From: Dicyema japonicum
Lineage: Eukaryota > Dicyemida > Rhombozoa > Dicyemidae
Length of the DNA stretch: 64,000 nt
Direction of reading: 5' to 3'
Assembly: GCA_011109175.1 (NCBI GenBank)
Contig: RDEW01000076.1
Coordinates: 1 to 64,000, forward strand
Below, piece by piece: positions 21,777-32,827 of this stretch. The first letter of the stretch is position 1. Each line of letters begins with the position of its first letter. The translations under genes and the position numbers were made by a program. The notes beneath the pieces are model-generated. The model saw only the letters and a program-made list of their open reading frames with translations. It was not told the origin of the DNA and ran no database searches.

Positions 21777-22990
21777 CTAACAGTCATCGGTCCTACTTCT
21801 GAGTATATGACTCTTGAAGTACTTCCACTTGAATGACAACGAAGATCCGTGAAGTTGGCTGACATGCCAAGTAGCCCCCTCTACGACATTTTTATTGATA
21901 CCACGAAAACCACCCTTGATACGAACTGACTTAGAGCTCGTTATGGGGGAGGGGGGGTAATTCAAAATTTTCGTCTTTACTGTTTTGGCCTCTCCCAGTC
22001 TGTCTGGGATCACTTTGTTAAAAGGTTATTCGTTCTCTAACATATTAGTCTTGGGGTGACAACAATGTCACGTTGAGGAAGTTATGACCAAGGGGGTTCG
22101 AAGCGGGATGTCTTGAAGGTTATTGGATAAAAGACCCATCTTCCGTGACCTGCATCAGTAGGCTCTACCACCAGATCGGACAATTTAGTACGCTTGTTTC
22201 GCCTGAATAATTGCCCTTTTTCGTCGAGAATTGAGCATGTCAACTCACAAAGCCCTGGGACTCTCCCTTCACATTAAAGAACATCAATTCGTACTCACCT
22301 TTTAGAGGAGCCAACCAAAAACAATGGCTGAGGAGATCACATCTTAAAAATCAAAGGTCCTTTCCTAGATTTCCGTCCCCCTCATCGACTTGCCATGTAG
22401 AAACAAGCGGAGACACTTCCAGGAAGCAGTGGGGTCTGTCACTGGACTCCAATAAATTCCGAAAATGATCAAGAAGGTTTAGGTTATGAGAGATTACGTA
22501 GCCAATCCAAGTTCTCCCTGAAGACGAGACAACAATTACAAAAAAAGTTGACACACAATCGGGTGGAAGTTATTAGCACAGCATAGTTAGTTACTATGAA
22601 GAGACTTCATTTTTCCTGAGACTATAAAGAGGTGTTTGCCTTATGAGTTACTAGGAACCCGTAGTTCTGAACAAAAGTGTCGATGCATGAAGGATCTTGT
22701 CCAATTTGATATTAGAGAACAATTCACGTTTCTTGACTTCGGCCCCTAGTGAGATTTTGCCAACCCCATATTATCATCCTCTCCCAGAACTCCTGCGTTT
22801 ATACTAAAAGAACAACTGTGTCAAAAAACTCACTTTCGAAGGTTCCCATATTAACCTAAAAATGTCTCAAGTACCACTTATGGAACTTTGTCACGATGCT
22901 ATCCCACGTCACTATCCCCAATCTTTATCGAAAAAAAGGTACTTCCGCTTCATCTCCACTCTTTAAAGGCCCTCTCGATTAGTAATGAAT
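21777..22990 (-). CDS. Possible unidentified multi-exon gene (exon pieces only)
   Basis: Several minus-strand pieces look coding and are bounded by short GT...AG segments: GAEVKKRELFSNIKLDKILH and STLLFRTTG (about 22,660-22,760), GRTWIGYVISHNLNLLDHFR and NLLESSDRPHCFLEV (22,400-22,520) preceded by a 22-nt intron-like segment, and a last stretch GATWHVSQLHGSSLSFKWKY ending at about 21,777. I could not join them in one frame and do not recognise the family. Confidence 0.3.
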
Positions 22991-23199
22991 CTCTATTACG
23001 GCTATATCCTCCTAACTTATAATAAAGCAGAATATATAGTTTATCATACTGTAAAGCAAATAAAACTTGATTGCTGTCTCCACCTTCATCAACTCTTATG
23101 TATTCTCAGACGACAGGCTCCACTTAATGATCCCTTAACATCCAGAAATGTGATGGACCTTTCTGTATCACTAAAGTAAGCGGATAACTTATTATGTCT

Positions 23200-23430
23200 C
23201 ACACATACTGCCTTAACACCCCACAATTTTTGATAACTCGGGATAAACCTGAAAGAAGTTTTATCCAGTTCCTCCGGTCAGAGTAAGACATATTCTTTCT
23301 AAATATCTGCCATTGTGGAAACCGTTCAGTGGAGTAACAAATATGTATCGCAGTGGGAATCAAACCCCAGCTAAATGCGACCAGCGACAACACTAACCAC
23401 TGCGCTTTCTAATCTACTATTTTTATTTTT
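23200..23430 (-). mobile_element. tRNA-derived SINE with a different tRNA-like head
   Basis: The minus strand begins with an A-box-like AGCGCAGTGGTTAGTGTTG and a B-box-like GGTTTGATTCCCACTGCGA about 30 nt later, the spacing of a Pol III internal promoter. Downstream is GGAACTGGATAAAAC, resembling the body of the other SINEs (GGAACTGGATTGTC). It does not fold as a complete tRNA by eye. Confidence 0.55.
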
Positions 23431-24075
23431 AGTATAAACGCAGGACGCATCAGGATGCTAGAGAACTGTAGAATTTTATTTATTCAATGTCACAGTTCAG
23501 AGCTGCGAGGTTTTAAAAATATTAATAATTGTTTATAAAAATTACATTTCTAAAATTATTAATTTTTCCTTATTATTTTGGAGATCATGATTTCCTGCAA
23601 ACTAACATCCCATCAAAATGATTGATTGAATGTAGAGTTTTTTTTCATTTTATTTAAAAATTCACAAAAAATTGTTGACCAAACTTTTTTTAGCAATAAA
23701 ATTTATTAAAAAAATGTTATTTTAAATTTTTTAATTTAGTATCTGGCATATGCGGATGGTCGGAATTGCCATTCTCAAAGGCAATTTCCTTGGATCCGTG
23801 AAGCAGCGTTAAAATAGAACATGTTTTGTGCTAACTCCCTTTCCTTTATAATAATAGGAGATCCAATTATGCAACAAATTCCATTCAGGATTCAGATTTG
23901 CTAACGGTATTTTCAACTCCACCAAATTTCTAAAAAAAATCAATTAAAACAAGAATCTGTTAATTATACTGCAAAATTACCAAGGAATGACTTAAGATCT
24001 ACAATATATCAGTCTCTGCCCATAAGTAGGCGTAATTACTGGGTTAGTCACAAGAATTCGTTTAGACTAAAATTG
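23431..24075. other. No gene recognised
   Basis: AT-rich, poly-T/poly-A runs around 23,640-23,740; nothing supportable. Confidence 0.4.
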
Positions 24076-24079
24076 TTAG

Positions 24080-24205
24080 AATTAATAATTTACAGAGGAA
24101 GATGGAAGAGACTAACTATAAATATTGTTAATATGAGTGTTGCACATGCGGGGCTATAAACATTATGCTTTCGTGAAAGTGCCTTAATAATAATAAGCAC
24201 ATTTG
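24080..24205 (+). mobile_element. LINE-D 3' end
   Basis: RGRWKRLTINIVNMSVAHAGL then TAA, followed by the 3' UTR (CATGCGGGGCTATAAAC...GTGAAAGTGCC) and a TAA-trinucleotide tail (TTAATAATAATAAG). It shows the natural C-terminus and tail of the LINE-D family. Confidence 0.65.
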
Positions 24206-24295
24206 GATACCACAGTACCCACTTCATATGTCCTTGCACCATAATGGTAAGTAACAGCAAACTATATAATTTATTCGTCCAAAGTGATTTAGATC

Positions 24296-25020
24296 AGTGG
24301 TTCTCGAATTTTTTTGTCAGGGGGGGCGATGGTCCTCGAGGAGTTCATTGTCATGAAAAAATAAAAGACAGATAAATAATCGATTATATAAAAACTATAA
24401 CATTATATTATATTTCATCTAAAGTTATTAACGTGATCTCGAATATTTCGTGATGAGTCTTGTTTAAAAAAGTTAGAACCTATAAAGAGGAATATATTTC
24501 TTTAGGATTTTATTAAAAATCCTCAGGACACACATAAATTGCTTTGCTTGCAATGTGGCAATGAAGCCATCGCGCTTAATCGAACATTTAGAGCGTAACA
24601 TCCAAACTTAATTGAAAAAAAACAGAACTTTTTTGAATTAAAAAAATTATGAAAATAAAAACACTTTAACTTTTTTTTTTAATAAACGTATATTTCAAAA
24701 TGTTTTTCTACTATTTTATTTTTGCAGAGATAATTGCAAAAACTGGTTATTTTATTTATTTTAATTTGTAGGTAATCCTCATTCGATAGCAGAAAGAGTT
24801 ATTAGATTCATTTATTCACGAAATTTTACAAAAGATTCTTCAAACATACTGAAGACCATCCCATTAAGCAATGACACAATAATGAGAATTGATGAAGTGT
24901 CTAATGCCATGAACAATCTGTAATATTATCTCTCAGAGAACGTAAGTTTTCCGTTTAACTTGACGAATCAGTTGTCATTGATAATCAATCTAAAATTTTA
25001 TCATGCCCTCATGTGGTTCA
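24296..25020 (+). mobile_element. hAT transposon remnant of the ZBED5-like type
   Basis: The terminus CAGTGGTTCTCGAA resembles hAT ends widespread in animals. Inside are a BED-finger-like AMKPSRLIEHLER and NLIEKKQNFFELKK, then HSIAERVIRF, IPLSNDTIMR(R)IDEVSNAMN and LDESVVIDNQSKILS (first catalytic Asp region). Frames are broken and the 3' part is cut by Rep45 at about 25,020. Confidence 0.65.
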
Positions 25021-25021
25021 C

Positions 25022-25118
25022 CTTTTGTAGTGGCGCTCAGTGTAGAAAAACACCAAAAAGAACCATTTGCTCTTCCCCATCCAGACTCCTTATGCCTGGA
25101 TGGTATACCTCAACTGTG
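25022..25118 (-). repeat. Rep45 copy, inverted
   Basis: Reverse complement reads GGGGAAGAGCAAATGGTTCT and ACTGAGCGCCAC, matching the right half of the other copies. Confidence 0.5.
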
Positions 25119-25149
25119 ACATTTATTATTATTATTTATTATTTAAGCA

Positions 25150-26931
25150 CTTCACAAGAGCCATACTAATTATAGCCCCGCATGTGCAGCAAAAGAAACA
25201 AGGTTAGATGTCATCCTTTTCCATGCTCCCCTGTTCCTAGCCAAGGCTCTCATGCTGTCCAGGTCGTCGGCATTTGTTAGATTTTTTTTATACTGACCAG
25301 GTCTTTTTGTAAGACTATTGGCAGTGTTGTTCTTGGTCTTCACCGATAGCGGCCTTCTTGACTAACATAGTATGTTTCCATAGATATGTTCGGTGGGGAA
25401 GTTAATTCCATCCTCAGCACGTGTCCGAAGAGCCTCCATCGGGATTCCAGTACTTCTAAGCTGATAGGTCTAGTGCTGCATCTCTTATATAAAGCATTCC
25501 TAGATATTCTCGTAGGCCAAGTAGTTCCTGTTATTTTTCTCAGCTGACCTCTGTGGAACGAGTCTAGTTTTTCATATCCGCTGATGAGGTCGCCCAAGTT
25601 CCAGCGTTATATAAAAGTACGGGTTTTATGAATGAGTCGTATAGTAGGATTCTCATTTTCGTGTCGATGCCTTTTTGATTGAGCCATAAATTCTTCAGTT
25701 TATATAACGCAGCATTGGCTAGAGTTTTCCTACGTAAAATATCTTCGCTATCTCCCATAAGTGAACCGAGTTTCTTTACTTGTCGCCACTTCTCTTCTAG
25801 GACGTTACTCATCCTTCTTATCTCTGTGAGTTCTGTTTTCTCTCTGTTCACAGTAAGAAACCATTTCCCTAGTACATCTGGTGCTTTTTCTAATAGGTTT
25901 TCCAGGACCTCTTTGTCTTCAGAAATTAGGTCTACATCGTCCGCGTAGATTACTTCTTCCGTCTTTCCTTGGTATGACGGTCTAAGTTCCCTCATAGCGG
26001 CTTCCAAATAAATTGTGAATAGTAGAGGAGAAAGAGAGTCTCCTTGTGGAGTGCCCGTATTTGTTTCAAATTTTCTTGAATAGGTTTTTCCGACTCTCAC
26101 AAGGAGCTCAGTGTTAGAAAGTAGAATTCGGATCATCCTTAGACTCGATTCATCAAGAAATCCGCCAGTACCCCCATTAATTTGTTCCTGTTAACCGTAT
26201 CAAAAGCTCTTGATAGGTCAATTCCCAAAATATTGGTGGCGTTACGGTATCTTTGATATGTTGCACACCTCCATCTGTGACTCCAGACCGCATCAGCTGT
26301 GGATCTCCCTTCTCGAAAACCACTTTGACTATCTGGTAGGTATTTGTAAGCAGGTCCTTTTATTCGTTCAAGCACAATGTTTGCCAAGACTTTGCGTAAT
26401 GAATTTAGTAGTATGATGGGTCGCAAATTTTCGAGCGGTCCTCTGTTTTTGTTAGTTTTTTGTATGGGGATTAGTAGTCCCGTACCCAGAGGTAGAGTTG
26501 AGTTAGTTGAAAACATTTCATTTAGTAGTGTAGCGATTTTTTCAAAAAGGAGGTCAGGGCCGTATTTCAGTAGTTCTGGGTTTATCGCATCTGGTCCGGG
26601 GCTTCTGTTATTCTTGAGTTTTCGGCAGGCCGTTTTGATTTCCTCGGCCGTGATTGGTATCTTAAGGGGTCTTGGCCTTCCATCGAATGGGTGGATTTCT
26701 ATGGTTTTGATGTTGAAAAGCTTCTCAAAGTGAGCCGCGATGGCTTCAGTTTGTTCTTTGGTGTTCAGTATCAGCTTACCGTTCTCGTCTTTTATGGTTA
26801 GTCGACTTCGGTTTGTTCGCCGCAGCAAACGGGCAGCGACGTATACCTGTGCGTTGTCTTTCACTTTGTTTACTTCTTCTATACAGGAGGCTATTTCTTC
26901 TATGTGACATTTAATAATATTAAAAAATAAA
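25150..26931 (-). mobile_element. LINE-D, longest copy
   Basis: The minus strand, from just past the synthetase stop, encodes the RT lead (ELLKYGPDLLFEKIATLLNE), LRPIILLNSLRKVLANIV, FREGRSTADAVWSHRW, ILGIDLSRAFDTVNR and then TPQGDSLSPLLFTIYLEAAM with the catalytic YADDVDLI. The 'WRLFGHVLRM' tail comes next, and then the C-terminal CDS remnant, 3' UTR (CATGCGGGGCTATAATTAG) and a (TAA)n-type tail at about 25,120-25,165. Frames break at about 26,137 and 25,565. No endonuclease is visible upstream; the copy is 5'-truncated into the synthetase 3' flank. Confidence 0.75.
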
Positions 26932-29278
26932 TTAATCACAAATTTTATTAATACTTTTAAATTTATCGATCATATCATTAATAAAAACATTAAGCCTTTC
27001 GCCAGATTCCCTACATCTCAAATCAACCGTTACATTACGGCTTTCTCTGTCCCCAACAACTAAAATCAATAAAATACAAACTGGCCATATAATTATACTT
27101 ATTCATCCCAGTAGCAATCTTCTTGTTCAACGAAGTCGTCAAACTCACATCCAAATCACAATTGAACCCTTCATTCCTCAATTTCTGCCAGACCTAAATA
27201 TGTCCACCATAACTCAACCTGACTAGCATAATCATTAGATGACTGCCCAACCGAGATAACAACGCATTGGAAAGGGGACAACCAGAACGGCCTATTATAG
27301 TTTAACCACCATACCAATTTCCATTATAACTTTCACACAAAATGGCAAACATCCGCTCGAATGACCCAAGGATCGCACGATGAATGATGACTGGTCGCTC
27401 AAATTCTTGCTTATCACTAAAGAATATCACATAAATCTCAATGACCACGATTATCTAATCTTACTTTGTGTACACAAGCTCGAATCGCTCAGGAAGTTGA
27501 AAGTCAAGTTGAATGGTACCACACTGATGAGGTTTTCCTGAGGAATCGTGAATAAGCATATCAATCTTTACTACCACAAAAATAGTACTTTTGGTCCGTA
27601 AAATGCTCCATCTCCCTCATTCACGGTGAACTCGCACTTAAACTCCAACAAGGCTTCTTTCAGTTGCTAATGTTACCGTTAGTATACTACCCTCTCTGCT
27701 ACATCCCACATGTCAGCATCTCCTATGAAATCGTCTGGTCTCGTAGATAGCACGTGGGTCACACAAAATCCCAACTTGTTGTATACAATTTGGCTGAATT
27801 CCAAGCATCTGATAATCTCACTGGCAATCTTTAGTAAATAAAGATAATTACTTGAGTTTTTGTACAGAAAATATGACCATCATCCTGCTGGAACCTTCTC
27901 ACACGTGTTAGTCCCGTAAGTGTGCCTGAATACTCATTTCTATGGACGACACCCAACTCGGCCAATCTCAGAGGTAATTCCCTATACGATCGGGGACGGA
28001 ATGAATAAATAAGACTAAGCAGTAAGCCACATCAAGCAACCAATGTCCGGGACAGTTCATCGGTTTTAATCCGAATTTATCGTCATCCACGTCAAAAACA
28101 AACATATTTTTCTTCAATAAAATAATATCACTACCTGATAGTGATCCCAATGACCGGAGATCTCCCATAATTTTTTGTTAAAAATATTGGGGGTGATCAC
28201 CTCATCATAGTCAAATAGCTTATGCATGTACTACTTGCTGATAAACCACAACCTTTATCAGTTCCACCAATCTGTTATATATTACAACCCCCTTTGGAAG
28301 AAATATACAACTCCCAGGACTGTACTCATTAAATAGGAACAACTCTTGGGACTACCAAGTTAATAAAACTCCTACGTTCCCAATCCTCCTGTGATCCGAC
28401 TCTCTTGAGGTCTGCACTGATTTGCCGTATCGAGACAAATTATCCGACCGGGAGAAGGCCATCGCTGTCAAACGCAAAACACGGTCATTCGAGGGACTTT
28501 TAACGAAGGAATTCTAAGCCTTTCACTCAGATAATACATTGAGAGGCAAAATATGCTTAATCTCCGACAAATCGGGCAACAGGGGACCTTCCATCAAATT
28601 GATCAGATTCCCCCACCTTTAATAGAAATTGGGGGTTACGAGTATATTGATATCATCTCCGTCTCATCCTTTCCTTTTACACAATCAATAATGACTTTTT
28701 TATCGGAGAATTTTTTGGTCAGTTCACCAACAGACATTGAACTCATCGTCACTTGGGGACACTCGTTTTTAACTTTTTCACAAAAGTCCACGACATCCTT
28801 TAGAGATTTTTTGTTCAACTGTCTATTAATATTAAACCAGAAATACTTTAAATTTAAAAAATCACAGTAAAACTTATCCTCTCTAATTCCTGAGTCGTAT
28901 AGAACGGCGTCCTTAAAAACACTCCTAACGGCACAGGAAAGTAAGAATATCGCAGTGTTGGCAAATACAGTACTCCCCCCTTTGTCGTTGAGAGTAATAA
29001 ACTCCAAATTGCAACTCTTCACTAACTTTTTCCTTAAATCCCACATAACTCCATCAACACGTGCTGCAACGAATTGGTTAGAATTTGGAAGCCTTAAATG
29101 GTTAGTATGGATACATTAAGTCATTTAATATCTCATGTGGAGTTTTCGGCATTACTTGTATTTTGTTATTTTGTAGGTGAACTGTCAAAGGGGGTTTGTA
29201 GCTGCAATAATATACCTTTAAATTAAATTTCGTTAACTAATTTGTTTATTATCAAATTAATACAATTCTTGAAAACAT
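26932..29278 (-). CDS. Threonyl-tRNA synthetase with an eroded editing site; probable mitochondrial form
   Basis: The enzyme charges tRNA-Thr. Reading from the ATG at 29278, removal of 15 GT...AG introns (mostly 22-30 nt, one of 48) leaves 1962 nt, or 653 residues, with no internal stop, ending at TAA 26932-26934. Order: a basic, acid-free leader ([15 protein letters not shown]) resembling a mitochondrial presequence; a TGS domain ([12 protein letters not shown]...VDGVMWDL); the SAD/editing domain; the class II core ([92 protein letters not shown]); and the anticodon-binding domain. The zinc ligands of the core (Cys of NCPGH, His of DDGHIF, His of IIHRA) are kept. In the editing domain the usual HSSAH is ANTAI and the usual CRGPH is MEGPL, so all four editing residues are gone. 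A textbook TACTAAC branch site lies in intron 27667-27690. Confidence 0.93.
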
Positions 29279-29880
29279 GCTGACACTAGAACAATTTTTG
29301 TTTTAAAAATATTTTAAAATTATAATATTTATTAAATTTAATTTAAATCATAATTCATTTATCTGTTATGGCTATTTTTGATTCATCCTCTGTTCTTTTC
29401 GCAACCTTACGAGTCGACTGCAAGTCATTTTTTTGAAAAAATAAAGCCCTTCCGTCAAGGAGTAGGTAATGTTTACACTACTTTAAGAACTCCCATTTTA
29501 TTAATAAGAACAGTTAAATCACCTTTTTATGTCCTGAGTTAGTACACTATTCGTTTACAATGCCAGAATTTGCCGATCTAGGAAAGTGACCGGCATTTGC
29601 TGCGTCTTACTTAATATCCGCTGGTCTCCTACAAGTTAGTGAGGCCGGGGTTATTTAATTAACTAAATATTTATACTGTATGTAACCTCACTCTGACAAT
29701 TTTGGAGGACCATTAGGTCGACTGCATTTTACTTCACACAAATGGAGGGGTCGTTCACTTTAGACATCCCGGTTTTCTCTTCCTACAATTTGTTAAGTAA
29801 ATATTTAAAATTAACTCAGTAAATTTAAGAAATTCTTCATTAATATATTTTTTTTAATATTATTCAATGTTATTTAAAAA
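29279..29880. other. No gene; AT-rich upstream region of the synthetase
   Basis: Strongly AT-rich with poly-A/T runs. It may hold the synthetase promoter; no motif can be named. Fragment CGGCATTTGCTGCGTC (29,592) recurs at 30,783, showing an old duplication. Confidence 0.4.
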
Positions 29881-29883
29881 TTA

Positions 29884-30650
29884 GAAGGATCCCCTTTATC
29901 ACCCGCCTTATTTAACTTATACATGTCCGATTTACCGCAAATTGATAATAAAGACGATTTCATCCTATCATATGCTGATGACTTATTAATCGGATCCCGC
30001 GATCAAGATATCCCAAAGGCATCAGATAGACTACAAGAATACCTTCACAGGATTCAAATTTGGCTAAATTATAACCGGCTTGATATATCTACTGAAAAAT
30101 CTTTTTCGTCCTTATTTACCTCAGACAAACGACTTGGACAAATGACATATGTCAACCAGACCAAATTACTTTTCACGAAGAAACTGAAAATCTTAGGGAT
30201 CACCTTTGACACACACGTCCTTTTCATCGACGGCATCTCTGGAAGCTGCTCAAGAAAGCTAGGGATAATCAAAACTATTTTCTGTGCCATTAAAACCCCT
30301 ATCCCAGCTTTGAAATTGTTGTACAAACAATTCATTGAGCCATCTGTCAGCTATGCCTGTACGTCATGGGGAATCAATCCGTCCTGGACGAACAAACAAA
30401 GAGAATCCGCGACATTCAGGCCTTAACAATCACTACTATTAGTAATCTCGGGAAACTAGAAAAACTAATACCCTCATCACTTGAAGACCTTATCCGACAA
30501 AATAAAAAAAGATTTGCAACCATGTGCAGGCAGTGCAACTCTCAACAATACACAGCCACGACGTGTCTTATGAGAATGGTATACATCACCCCTCTCCAAT
30601 TCCTATTCCCGAAACCACCCCGCCCACAGAGCAGTTGTGTTTGATCCCAG
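29884..30650 (+). mobile_element. LINE-C RT fragment
   Basis: Starts in the PQGSPLSPALFN motif (frame-shifted: GSPLSPALFNLYMSDLPQI), then SYADDLLIGSRDQDI, STEKSFSSLFTSD, LKILGITFDTH and LLYKQFIEPSVSYACTSWG. One frameshift at about 30,400 leads into RIRDIQALTITTISNLGKLE. It is 5'-truncated. Confidence 0.75.
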
Positions 30651-30654
30651 AAGG

Positions 30655-31980
30655 CGCACGAGGAGAAAATGAGAATTCAGATTGAGGCCTTCGAGATCAC
30701 TTAATTAATTTAGTAATTAAATTAACTATTGGTGTTCTTGGGTTAATAATAAGCGCCCTTTTTAATCTTCATACTGTGTGTGGTCGGCATTTGCTGCGTC
30801 CTACTTAATAGCCTTATTACAAGTTAGTTACTTAACCAAATAACTAACTGATCTTCCTACGAGTTACTTATATCCATAGATATCGAATAGCAGACTTATG
30901 ATATCCGCAAACATTTGGTTGTTGTCCTTGGAGTTTCGCGGCATATACTCTTGAAGGTAGCTTGTGAATAGCACATCGTCTGTTCCTTTAGTGTAAATCT
31001 ATTTAACATGTTGTCTTCTCAATTTCTTTTTGCGCGATGTCTCCTCTCGACTGTTTGGATGTTCACTCTCCAAACTTCAGGGTCAAAAAAAATATTAGAT
31101 CCATCATTCGCACATCTCTCGACAGAAGGAGCACCAATCAATCACTATCCTCGGCTGATCTTTAGCTTCTGATTGATTTCCATGCTCGACTGATTACTTG
31201 TCCACATATAAGTGGGGCTCAAGATTTTTATAATTCAGGATGACTTCCTTGATCATTCAAAAATTAAAACCTCGGAACTAGCTGTTGATTTAAGTAGTCC
31301 TTCTGCATCAACGGCATTTCCAGATCTTCTTGTCATCTCCCCGTTCCCAGTTCTCTGCCAAAAGGAGAATTATGCCTATTCGATGTGACTTGCATTCTTC
31401 AAACCACTCCAGAGACTGAGTTCAGATTCGCGTATTAAAACTACCTAAGATTAAATCTTGGAATCTACAAGCTTCAGGGACGTCTGCCGCCAAAAGTTGT
31501 GGGAAGCTAGTTCCTACCCCTGGTGAGATATTGTCATCATGCCGTGCTTCCGCTACGGTCACCATACGGATTAACAAGAATTTGACAGAATCGGATTATA
31601 TGCTTAGTAGCTGTGCTCTTTCCACCTTCTTACGATCACACCCACCTTTTTTCTCGTCCTCGTCGTTTTCGAATCCTTCGCCATAATTATTATTACCTCA
31701 GGATCACCGGGTTAAAAGGAAAAGAGTAAGTTCTTAACTAATTAAGTGACCAAGTGACCAAGGCCGATACAGGAAGGTCTTATCAGACGTGACGAGAATT
31801 ATGGAAGGCTCTCCAGTAAGGATATGTGGTTATCTTGGTTTTAAGGTATTTGTTCATGCTTTCATACAAGGGGCTGTTAGGTAGAGTAGCTACCCCCACC
31901 ATCTTCTGTTGTCATCCAATTAAAACTACTTCCAGGGGAGTGTACAAAAAATTGCTGCCAATGACTTCTGGGAGCCTCCT
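30655..31980. other. No clear gene; probably LINE debris
   Basis: The minus strand near 31,350-31,450 gives GSFNTRI...SLEWFEECKSHRIGII, faintly like an apurinic endonuclease of LINE-C. Nothing firm elsewhere. Confidence 0.3.
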
Positions 31981-31984
31981 AGAT

Positions 31985-32370
31985 TGTAGACATTTTCACG
32001 AGAGAAGAATGGGAAATGGGCATTGACCACCACTCACTTGCGTAGGTCAATGCTGATTCCACAAAGTGCCGATAGACAGCGGAAAGAGGCCCACCGGTTT
32101 TGAGATTATCTTCAGGATCTTCATTCTTGTAAGTGCCGCATTCACCAGATTCTCGACATGTTTTGCGAATATAATTCTCAAACGTCACTCCCAGGATAAT
32201 TAGTGTGGCCGTAAAGGGGATTACCACATCGTTAATCATAGTCTTAGGCTTCCTTGTATGTTGTCTGCAAGATGTGAAGAGACTCACAAATGATTTTGTA
32301 CGTGACACCTCTAGGAGTTTTACTTTCAACCATTGGTCATGGAATTGAGCATTCAAATCCTTCGGCATCC
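31985..32370 (-). mobile_element. LINE-C post-palm fragment
   Basis: Minus-strand frame: SRTKSFVSLFTSCRQH, ATLIILGVTFENYI, then LSAVYRHFVESALTYASEWW, matching ILGITFDTH and YKQFIEPSVSYACTSW of the copy at 30.2 kb. Confidence 0.65.
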
Positions 32371-32825
32371 AGATATACCTGACAGATCTATGTGAACGTC
32401 CGCTTTCGGTAGTTACTTTTTCGTTATCCGCCGGTTTTCTTCATTTAGAGAAACCGGGGGTAAATCAATAGAGTAGAAACCTCGGCAACATACTTAACGG
32501 AAACGATTAATAGATAATATCGAGAGAGACCAAGAATGACGGGTTATTCTGAATGATGATCAATAAAAGATAAAGATCAAAGTGATGACTACAAAAGACC
32601 CGGAAAGTATCCGTAAAAAGTGTACAACAGAGGGAAGATAAGGCGAGGCGACACAACATGAATATTAATAATCGAAGTGTGCTTAATAATTTCTCTAAAT
32701 TTCTACTTCTTATAATGCACATTATTGCTGTCCACTCAAACTTGAATCACTTTTAATTTCATATTTTTAATTCATACACGTGTCCTTACAAATACATGAC
32801 AGGCGATTAAATTTAACTTTTAGAT
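32371..32825. other. No gene recognised
   Basis: AT-rich sequence between a LINE-C fragment and the Tigger terminus. Confidence 0.35.
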
Positions 32826-32827
32826 CA

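Noticed and set aside
23340-23430. Functional tRNA gene on the minus strand
   Set aside because: A- and B-box-like motifs are present, but no acceptor-stem pairing or clear anticodon arm; it continues into a SINE-like body.
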